Origin: Oscillatoriales cyanobacterium
GTDB taxonomy: Bacteria; Cyanobacteriota; Cyanobacteriia; Cyanobacteriales; Microcoleaceae
DNA length: 64,000 nucleotides
Reading direction: 5' to 3'
Assembly: GCA_004293365.1 (NCBI GenBank)
Contig: RDYN01000008.1
Coordinates: forward strand, 1-64,000
A model generated the notes under the pieces. The model ran no database searches, was not told the origin of the DNA, and was given only the letters and a program-made list of their open reading frames with translations. The position numbers and the translations under genes were made by a program. Of this stretch, positions 57,760-64,000 are shown piece by piece. The stretch's first letter is position 1. Each line of letters starts with the position of its first letter.

Positions 57760-58033
57760 TCAGTAGTCATTAGTCAGTAGTCATTGGTCATTGGTCATTG
57801 GTCATTGGTCATTGGTCATTGGTCATTGGGCATTAGTCCTTAACCAGGATATTTAATTAACCGCGCTCAATGAGTAATTGAAAATTACCGATTACCCATT
57901 ACCAATTACCGATTACCAATTACCAATTACCCCTTATCAATTACCAATTCTCCATTACCAATTACCAATTCTCCATTACCAATTCCCAATTACCAATTCC
58001 CCATTCCCAATTCCCCATTCCCAAAATAGCTAT
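57760..58033. repeat. Short tandem repeats GGTCATT and ATTACCA/ATTCCCC
   Basis: The gap between convergent genes is almost all repeat: GGTCATT heptamers (about 57782-57830), then ATTACCAATT and ATTCCCA units (about 57885-58022). No gene. Confidence 0.85.
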
Positions 58034-58741
58034 TTAACTTTCACCTAAATACGCTTTGCGAACAGTTTCATTTGACTGCAAATCGGTAGCAGTACCTGCA
58101 ACTACCACCTCACCAGTTTGGATCACATAACCGCGGTGAGCTACACTTAAAGCCATGCGGGCGTTTTGTTCCACCAGTAAAATAGTTGTTCCTTGAGCGT
58201 TAATATCGCGGACGATCGCAAAAATTTGACTGACTAACATCGGCGCCAAGCCCATACTCGGCTCATCCAACAATAGCAAACGGGGGCGCGACATCAAAGC
58301 CCGGGCGATCGCCAGCATTTGCTGTTCCCCCCCGCTGAGAGTTCCCCCTTTTTGACTAATTCTTTCTCGCAAACGGGGAAATAAATTTAAAGCTTTTTCC
58401 ATATCCGACTTGATACCGAGAGTATCGTTGCGGAGATAAGCACCCATTTCCAGGTTTTCTTGTACCGTCATGCGCCCAAAAATCAACCTTCCTTCGGGGC
58501 TTTGAGAAATGCCTAAACGGACGATCGCCTCTGTAGACAGCGATTCCAAAGGCTTACCCTCAAATAATACAGTGCCGCTGCGCGGGCGCAGCAATCCTTG
58601 AATCGTGCGGAGAGTTGTACTTTTCCCCGCCCCGTTGCTACCGATTAATGTCACAACTTCTCCCTGCGAGACAGTTAGCGATACTCCTTTGAGAGCGTGA
58701 ATATTTCCGTAGTAGGTATGTATGTCTTTGATTTCTAGCAT
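58034..58741 (-). CDS. livF: Branched-chain amino acid ABC transporter ATPase LivF
   Basis: One of the two ATPases of a HAAT-family importer for leucine-type or other neutral amino acids. The 235-residue protein starts MLEIKDIHTYYGNIHALKGVSL at the ATG 58741, the family start; a longer frame to 58786 adds 15 atypical residues. Walker A GSNGAGKST, signature LSGGEQQMLAIARAL, Walker B LLLLDEPSMGLAP and switch His (LVEQN region) are present. It is separated from livG by the PEP-CTERM gene on the other strand, an unusual split of what is commonly one operon. A urea transporter (UrtE) is a less likely reading. Confidence 0.88.
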   Translation of the reverse strand: MLEIKDIHTYYGNIHALKGVSLTVSQGEVVTLIGSNGAGKSTTLRTIQGLLRPRSGTVLFEGKPLESLSTEAIVRLGISQSPEGRLIFGRMTVQENLEMGAYLRNDTLGIKSDMEKALNLFPRLRERISQKGGTLSGGEQQMLAIARALMSRPRLLLLDEPSMGLAPMLVSQIFAIVRDINAQGTTILLVEQNARMALSVAHRGYVIQTGEVVVAGTATDLQSNETVRKAYLGES

Positions 58742-59161
58742 AATTACTCTTTCTGCTTTGTCCTTTGTTATATTATCCCGACTCATTATAAAGTTTTATT
58801 GCATTTATTTAAAATAAACCTTTTTTATAGTAAGCAGTATTTTTACTTAAATCAACACGCAGCGAGCGATCGAATACCGTGTAGTTTGAGCAATTGAGCA
58901 GTCGTGCAAAAGTCAGGCTTTTTCTGCGATCGATCCTTATGCAGACAGGATTATATCGAATCGCACCATTGAAGAAACTAAGACTAGCAGAAGTTTTTGC
59001 CACCAACTTTACAGAACTTTTAATCAAACAAAGGATTTCTTGACAGTAACTTTATAACTACCTCTAAGTAAAGAGATAGTATGAATACGTAAGGGAAATT
59101 AACCGCTAGTAATTACGAAAATAACAGCACTTAAAACTCGGCAACTTTAAGGAGATTCATC
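58742..59161. other. Divergent intergenic region livF / PEP-CTERM gene
   Basis: A 420-bp AT-rich gap between divergent starts. AAGGAGA at about 59148 is the ribosome-binding site of the plus-strand gene. No palindrome family member was seen. Confidence 0.5.
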
Positions 59162-60004
59162 ATGAAATTAAATCACAGCACCGGAGCAATCGCATTTTTA
59201 TTAGTAACTCCTTTAGTAACAGGCTTGACTGTAGGTATAGCGCCCAGCAATGCTGCCACAATAGCAGGTTCTGCGGCCGAAGCAAGCATTGACGCATTCA
59301 GTCACAGACCCACAGATACAAGTACATCTACTAATACTAATACCTTGGCGATAGCTAACAAAGGTGTTGTGATTAGCGAAGCCAATGCTGAGGCAGTTTT
59401 TATATCTAACTGTCACGAATTGCTAGCAGCAAATCTCTCGAAGAGTCAAGTCACAGGTAGCGGCAGCAACTATGTCGGTTTAGCCGAAAGTCAAGCAACA
59501 GTTATCGGCGACTTCGATATTGATGCCCAAGAAACTTTTTCCTTCAATTTCCAGACAGTTTTAAATCTTTTGACATCAGTTGAAAACAGCCAATCCGAAC
59601 GCGCCCGAGCGAGTGGAAGTATATTTTTTGGGTTGATTAACACTGTTACCAACATTCTGTTAGACTCCTTTGAACTTGTCAGCTTTTTAGACTCTTCTGG
59701 GGGAAGTTATTTTAATTTTTCCGCCAGCAACAGCTTTCATCCCACAGCAATTAATTTTAAGTTTATGGCGGCAGGAAGTACAGCAGAAAGCCTCCTGTAT
59801 ACTTCTGGGGTGTATTCGCGGACATTTGACAGCGCCACTAACTTAAGATTAGTAGAAGTTAAGAACAATATCGCAGAAGCAGAAGCAGAACCACAAGCAG
59901 TTCCCGAACCGAGTACAGTATTAGGTACTTTAACCTTTTTAGGCTTGCTCTTCAAGAGCAGAAAACCCAAGCATAAATTGTCTGAAATCCCATCAAAAGT
60001 TTAG
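59162..60004 (+). CDS. PEP-CTERM sorting-signal protein
   Basis: A 280-residue exported protein. Signal peptide about 1-31 (GAIAFLLVTPLVTGLTVGIAPSNAA). The body is Ser/Thr/Asn-rich and predicted mostly beta. The C-terminus has the tripartite sorting signal: VPEPSTVLGTLTFLGLLFKSRKPKHK, i.e. the PEP motif, a hydrophobic helix and a basic cluster. Such proteins are processed by exosortase and linked to exopolysaccharide. No exosortase gene is in the window. AAGGAGA precedes the ATG. Specific function unknown. Confidence 0.88.
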   Translation: MKLNHSTGAIAFLLVTPLVTGLTVGIAPSNAATIAGSAAEASIDAFSHRPTDTSTSTNTNTLAIANKGVVISEANAEAVFISNCHELLAANLSKSQVTGSGSNYVGLAESQATVIGDFDIDAQETFSFNFQTVLNLLTSVENSQSERARASGSIFFGLINTVTNILLDSFELVSFLDSSGGSYFNFSASNSFHPTAINFKFMAAGSTAESLLYTSGVYSRTFDSATNLRLVEVKNNIAEAEAEPQAVPEPSTVLGTLTFLGLLFKSRKPKHKLSEIPSKV

Positions 60005-60305
60005 CAAAAATCCCCGAACCTCTATGCGTAGGGTGCGCATTGCGCACCTCACTTATCTCTTACAAAAGTTCTTTTAATCAAATTTTGGGACGATGCTGAA
60101 ACCCCATCCCACAATTTTTTTATTGTGGGATGGGCTTCTATAGCAATCCTAAATCATTTGCATAATTCTTGTAGCGGCTCGCTTGCCCCGTGGTTGCCCG
60201 ATAGATAGGGGGTAGGCATTCTTGGCACTACCCCTACAAATTTATCTGAATCATTTAAGATTGCTATAGCCCGTCCTAATTATTTTTGCAATTCAACTCT
60301 AACCA
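60005..60305. other. Intergenic region with nested miniature elements
   Basis: About 300 bp between convergent genes. Begins with a GGTGCGCATTGCGCACC hairpin (about 60032-60048) that could terminate the PEP-CTERM gene, then a decayed GGGATGGGC-type element interrupted by a second element (60141-60266). Confidence 0.6.
60141..60266. mobile_element. 126-bp MITE-like insertion flanked by TA
   Basis: Ends TAGCAATC..TAAATCATT and its inverted match (AATCATTTAAGATTGCTA). Both sides carry TA (60139-60140 and 60267-60268), the target duplication expected of IS630/Tc1-type elements. It splits the GGGATGGGC...CCCGTCC hairpin of an older element. No ORF. Confidence 0.6.
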
Positions 60306-61085
60306 TTACCCATTAGCATCTTCTTCTTTGCCCAAATATGCCTCAATCACGCGAGGATCGGCGCGAACTTCTGCGGGGGTTCCCTCCGAAATTTTAGTAC
60401 CGTACTCCATCACACTAACCCGATCGCTAATACCCATCACCACCTTCATATCGTGTTCGATCAGCAAAATACTCAAATCCAACTCATCGCGAATCCGGTA
60501 AATAAAGCGAGTTAAATCAGCCGTTTCATTGGGATTCATCCCCGCAGTCGGTTCGTCCAAAAGCAGCACTTTCGGATCGGAAGCCAAAGCCCTCGCAATT
60601 TCCAATCTGCGCTGGTCGCCGTAGGAAAGGTTTTTTGCCAACTCCGGCGCTTTCTTCATGCCTAAACCGACGAAATCTAGCATAGTCAGGGCTTTTATTT
60701 TAGCTTCCCGTTCCTCGGTAATCGCAGTCGGTGGGCGGAGGATTGCACCCAACAAACCTGTTTTCATTCTGCTGTGCCTGCCTACCAAAATATTGTCCAG
60801 CACTGTCATATTGTTAAACAAGCGGATATTTTGAAAGGTTCTCGCAATCCCGAAGCTGGTTAGGCGATCGGGCGGTAAACCCGTGATATTCTTATTTTCG
60901 AGCAGCAAGTTACCGGCACTCGGTTTGTAGATACCAGTCAGCATATTAAAAAAAGTAGTTTTTCCCGCACCGTTGGGGCCGATCAAACTGGCGATCGAGC
61001 CTTTTTCCAAGATTAAACTAACTTGGTTGACCGCTGTCAAACCGCCGAATCGCATTGTAAGTTGCTGTGCTTCTAATAGTGACAT
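60306..61085 (-). CDS. livG: Branched-chain amino acid ABC transporter ATPase LivG
   Basis: Second ATPase of the importer. 259 residues with Walker A GPNGAGKTT, the LivG-type inserted loop with GRHSRMKTGLLGAILRPPTAITEER, signature LSYGDQRRLEIARALA, Walker B LLLDEPTAGMNP and the LLIEHDMK switch region. The C-terminal AEVRADPRVIEAYLG is typical. RBS AGGAAA is weak and about 15 bases upstream. livM and livG are separated by a methyltransferase gene and a repeat cluster. Confidence 0.92.
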   Translation of the reverse strand: MSLLEAQQLTMRFGGLTAVNQVSLILEKGSIASLIGPNGAGKTTFFNMLTGIYKPSAGNLLLENKNITGLPPDRLTSFGIARTFQNIRLFNNMTVLDNILVGRHSRMKTGLLGAILRPPTAITEEREAKIKALTMLDFVGLGMKKAPELAKNLSYGDQRRLEIARALASDPKVLLLDEPTAGMNPNETADLTRFIYRIRDELDLSILLIEHDMKVVMGISDRVSVMEYGTKISEGTPAEVRADPRVIEAYLGKEEDANG

Positions 61086-61423
61086 TTTGATGGTGTTTCC
61101 TAATATTAGTTTTGAACTTCTCGGGTAGGGTGTGTGACTGCAAATAGATTTAGGTGAAGTCTAGCAGGCTTCTGGCGTCACGCACCTTTCTAAATATATG
61201 TGGATTTGAGCCTCGAATTTGTTATTGTGGGTAATTTTTGTTACTTGGATTTGGTGGGGTGCGTCAGCAAAAGATTGTTTGAGTTGAGTCTAATCTCTCT
61301 CTGACGCACCCTACTGAATTTCTGGGATTGGGTAGGGTGCGTCAGCAGAAGATTGTTTGAGTTAAGTCTAATATCTCGACTGACGCACCCTACTGAATTT
61401 TCTAACGTCAGGAGAAGATTGTT
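61086..61423. other. Gap between livG and the methyltransferase gene
   Basis: About 340 bp between two minus-strand genes. The part nearest livG (61086-61250) has a GGGTAGGGTGTGTGACTG start; the rest is the GGTGCGTCAG palindromic repeat cluster. Confidence 0.6.
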
Positions 61424-61465
61424 TTAGGTGAGTCTAATATCTCGACTGACGCACCCTACTGAATT
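61257..61465. repeat. Three tandem GGGTGCGTCAG palindromic repeats
   Basis: Copies at about 61257-61319, 61331-61398 and 61401-61465 share the arms TAGGGTGCGTCAG/CTGACGCACCCTA and a loop containing AAGATTGTTTGAGT and GAGTCTAATCT-like sequence; the third copy has lost its left arm. The third copy overlaps the 3' end of the methyltransferase gene. Confidence 0.85.
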
Positions 61466-62269
61466 TTCTAACGTACACACAAAATAGAACTTAAAAAGAT
61501 TAGATTCCAGGGAACTGAGAGGGCGATATTGTGCGTGCAAATCTGCCGTCGAAAAGTTTTCAATCAGTTTGAGATTTAATTCCTCAGCCAAAGAGGCAAT
61601 TTGGTCAAAACCAGTAATCCACGGTGCATACATACTTTCGTATTTATCTATGTAATCATTGATATCTTGGTAGCCCGTTGTTCTCAAAATCACCTTCTCT
61701 GACATATAATCAAAAGACAATCGAAAACTCTTCACATTGTCGCGAATTTGTTCTAACACAAATATTACATCTTTTTTGGCAAGCAAGGTTGTGTTGCCTT
61801 CCCACAAAAAATATGTCTGTATATCGAAATCAAATTCGCTCTGTTTAAGCAAGGAGATTAAACCGTCTTTTACGTAATCGCCGGGAATGTAGCGAACATT
61901 GGCCGTAATTTTGTTGGCTTTGAGAGTTTCTTCCTTTAATTGCAGTGTCGCGCGGTCTTCTATTTCAAAATAAGTAGCTTTTTCTCCATTAATTCTCGCA
62001 GCGCGAGTATCCAAGCCGGAGCCTAAAATCACTACTTGTTTGCAACCTCCTAAAATTTGATTTGACAAAACATCATCAAAATATTTAGTCCGCAACTTAA
62101 CCATTTCTTTGGCTGCGGGAGAGTTTTGAGCTATTTTAGCAGCGATTTCTTTTGTTTCCTCATTCAGCCAAATTTTTACTACGTTATCAGTGTAAAGCGG
62201 GGCTATTTCTTGGTTTTCTTCTGCTCTAAATTCGGCAACGATAAAAGCAGTACCAGTTACATTGCTCAT
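61424..62269 (-). CDS. SAM-dependent methyltransferase, LCMT/PPM-like family
   Basis: A 281-residue class I methyltransferase resembling the leucine carboxyl methyltransferase-like group (KLRTKYFDDVLSNQILGGCKQVVILGSGLDTRAARI contains the SAM-binding GxGxDTRA motif; ATYFEIEDRATLQLK; IQTYFLWEGNTTLL). These often methylate small carboxylates or polyketides; substrate unknown. The ATG at 62269 (MSNVTGTAF) is preferred, 20 bp after livM; a longer frame to 62305 overlaps livM. The last 15 residues (about ENSVGCVSRDIRLT) are encoded by a dispersed repeat that also gives the stop, so the C-terminus has been replaced. Confidence 0.82.
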   Translation of the reverse strand: MSNVTGTAFIVAEFRAEENQEIAPLYTDNVVKIWLNEETKEIAAKIAQNSPAAKEMVKLRTKYFDDVLSNQILGGCKQVVILGSGLDTRAARINGEKATYFEIEDRATLQLKEETLKANKITANVRYIPGDYVKDGLISLLKQSEFDFDIQTYFLWEGNTTLLAKKDVIFVLEQIRDNVKSFRLSFDYMSEKVILRTTGYQDINDYIDKYESMYAPWITGFDQIASLAEELNLKLIENFSTADLHAQYRPLSSLESNLFKFYFVCTLENSVGCVSRDIRLT

Positions 62270-62288
62270 GGCTAATTCTTCATCCTTA

Positions 62289-63854
62289 CTATTGACTTCT
62301 GGCATCAGCTAAAGATTCATTGCTGGCTTCATCCTCAGAATGCAGTTCGGCTTGGTGGATTCGATCGGGAATCAGGCCCTCTGGCCGCACGATCATCATG
62401 ACAACTAGAGTTAAACCGAACAGAAATAAGCGCAGTTGAATCGGGTCTAAACTGGTTGCTAGAAAGTCTGCTAACTGGGGAATTGCAATCCTGGGAAGTA
62501 CAAAGGTATTCAGAAAACCTTTGAGGACTTGGGCGAGTTGGGGGAGATAAAGCCGATCGGCAGACATGATAATGATACCGCCCAAAATCACCCCAGTCAT
62601 GTTGCCCAAACCGCCTAAAATCACCATGCACAGGATGATTACCGACACCGAGAAATCAAAGACGCTGGGGAAAATCGCGCTGATGTAGGCGGCGTAAAAC
62701 GCGCCTGCAAAGCCCGAAAACGTCGCTCCCATTGCAAAAGCCGAAAGTTTGGTTTTGACCAGGTTGATGCCCATCGCACTCGCCGCTAATTCATCTTCGC
62801 GCATGGCATTCCATGCCCGTCCCAAGCGGGAATCTCGCAGCCGCGAAATCATGAAGTAAGCGAAGACTACTAGCAATAAAATTAGGTAGTACCAGGGAAA
62901 GTAGTTGCCGGTGCTGAATGTGCCGACGATCGGCAGAGATGGACGCCCGATCGGGTTTATGCCCGCTTCGCCGCCGGTGAGGTTAAAAGGTCGATCGCAC
63001 CCAACGAGACAAAGCACCAACTCGGGCTTACCCAAAATAGCAGCGACAATCTTCGAGATTGGTTCGTCGATGCGAATCGCGGTTAAATTCCGAAATACCA
63101 CCGGGATAATTTCGCCAAAACCGAGGGTAACAATTGCCAAATAATCGCCCTTGAGCCGCAGTGTCGGAATACCCAGGATTACGCCCGCAATGCCAGCTAC
63201 ACCGGCCGCGATCGGCAAAACCAGCCAAAAATTCCAAGCAATATTTAACTGGCCGGAAGATAGCAAAGCAGTGGTGTAAGCGCCGATCGCAAAAAACGCC
63301 GCATATCCCAAATCCAACAAACCTGCAAAACCCACAGTAATATTCAAACCCAGGGCGAGCATAATAAAGATTTGAATCTGTACTACCGTAGCAATCCAGC
63401 CAGTCTTAGCTTGAAGGTCGATAAACGGAAACAGAATTAAGATAAAAGCTAATGTTACCAGAGTAGCCTGTCGCTGCCGTTCTCCCGGCAAACCCTGCAA
63501 AGCACCCATTAACGAAGCTGTCAAAAGTGCGATCGTCAAACTGCAAATCCCGTACAGCAGAGTAGCCGGCAAATCCACAGCAGATTGACCGGAAAAAGGT
63601 CTAACTAAAACCCCTTCGATCGCGCTAGCAACTAACAGCCAAACGCCCAAACCTAAACCCGCCAAACTGCCGACTGTCGCACCCATTTTCGGGCTGTTAA
63701 CCTTTTGCTCTTGACAGCTAATGAAGCCCGCAGCCGTGCCCATCAGCCACCCGATGACGGTGCCGCTCCAACCGCCGAATAGCACAACAGTCAAAAAGGC
63801 GATCGCCCCTAATATACCGCTCGATTTAATTGCTTGGATTATCTTGTTTGACAT
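62289..63854 (-). CDS. livM: Branched-chain amino acid ABC transporter permease LivM
   Basis: Membrane permease of the HAAT importer, 521 residues with about ten helices. The first 150 residues form an extra hydrophobic N-terminal region before the usual LivM core (IMLALGLNITVGFAGLLDLGYAAFFAIGAYTTALL), and the core has the coupling-loop motif ALREDELAASAMGIN here as AMREDELAASAMGINLVKTKL. VILGGLGNMTGVILGGIII closes the core. The C-terminal tail is charged. livH and the binding protein are not seen in the window; they may lie beyond its right end. Confidence 0.92.
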   Translation of the reverse strand: MSNKIIQAIKSSGILGAIAFLTVVLFGGWSGTVIGWLMGTAAGFISCQEQKVNSPKMGATVGSLAGLGLGVWLLVASAIEGVLVRPFSGQSAVDLPATLLYGICSLTIALLTASLMGALQGLPGERQRQATLVTLAFILILFPFIDLQAKTGWIATVVQIQIFIMLALGLNITVGFAGLLDLGYAAFFAIGAYTTALLSSGQLNIAWNFWLVLPIAAGVAGIAGVILGIPTLRLKGDYLAIVTLGFGEIIPVVFRNLTAIRIDEPISKIVAAILGKPELVLCLVGCDRPFNLTGGEAGINPIGRPSLPIVGTFSTGNYFPWYYLILLLVVFAYFMISRLRDSRLGRAWNAMREDELAASAMGINLVKTKLSAFAMGATFSGFAGAFYAAYISAIFPSVFDFSVSVIILCMVILGGLGNMTGVILGGIIIMSADRLYLPQLAQVLKGFLNTFVLPRIAIPQLADFLATSLDPIQLRLFLFGLTLVVMMIVRPEGLIPDRIHQAELHSEDEASNESLADARSQ

Positions 63855-64000
63855 AGGAATTAGTCAGTGGTCAGTAGTCAGTAGTCAGTAGTCAGTAGTC
63901 ATTAGTTATTAGCCAGCAGTCAGCAGTCAGATTGAAGAGCCCTAGGACTCTCAGTATAGATGCCACTGACGTGGGATGTGCAAATTTCTGCCTCGATCAA
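63855..64000. other. Upstream region of livM at the window edge
   Basis: Starts with TCAGTAG/TCATTAG short tandem repeats (about 63865-63925). No gene is recognisable in the remaining bases. Confidence 0.5.

Overview
The window comes from a cyanobacterial chromosome, most likely a filamentous non-heterocystous form (Microcoleus/Oscillatoria/Phormidium type; genus is inference). Evidence: NDH-1 plastoquinone oxidoreductase genes, a tmRNA with a cyanobacterial-type tag, ycf20, a high-light-inducible protein, a helical carotenoid protein, phytochrome-family GAF proteins, PEP-CTERM and RTX/HAF secreted proteins, very frequent HIP1-type GCGATCGC octamers, and intergenic regions full of short tandem repeats and palindromes.

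Layout. 0.1-3.2 kb: ndhA-ndhI-ndhG-ndhE on the minus strand, with two heptamer repeat arrays inside the operon. 3.7-4.0 kb: ssrA (tmRNA). 4.4-6.2 kb: a membrane Ser/Thr kinase. 6.5-8.0 kb: a compact three-gene cassette of trypsin-like protease, membrane protein with a YefM-like antitoxin tail, and YoeB-like toxin; this is the best candidate for an undescribed system. 8.2-20.3 kb: a GT39 glycosyltransferase carrying an in-frame repeat, ycf20, glycerate kinase, a helical carotenoid protein, a divergent sensor-kinase/response-regulator pair and a GH13 enzyme. 20.7-28.7 kb: a Cph2-like phytochrome with GGDEF and EAL domains, small stress/signalling proteins, a GH13 remnant and a retropepsin-like protease. 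28.8-34.6 kb: uvrA, a 118-bp MITE with an 8-bp target duplication, a single-GAF DXCF cyanobacteriochrome candidate, an epoxide-hydrolase-like protein and an Hli protein.

34.8-43.4 kb looks like a zinc-limitation island. Three Zur-box-like palindromes lie before a degenerate CobW-like NTPase with two odd metallophosphoesterases, before a His-rich COG0523 GTPase followed by folE, and before a non-Cys-type hemB. A hisI paralogue in the island is broken by a frameshift and by a TnpB-only IS200/IS605-type element whose borders can be read to the base.

43.5-52 kb: an RTX/HAF secreted protein, a vanadium-haloperoxidase-like protein, a GT39 plus glycoside hydrolase pair, and a second TnpB. 52.3-57.8 kb: a roughly 1830-residue hybrid histidine kinase (four CBS, two PAS, two GAF, kinase core, a receiver lacking its Asp, an intact receiver, HPt). 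58-63.9 kb: branched-chain amino-acid ABC transporter genes livF, livG and livM, separated by a PEP-CTERM protein and a methyltransferase.

No rRNA, tRNA or CRISPR array was recognised. All statements rest on reading the sequence; no database search was run.
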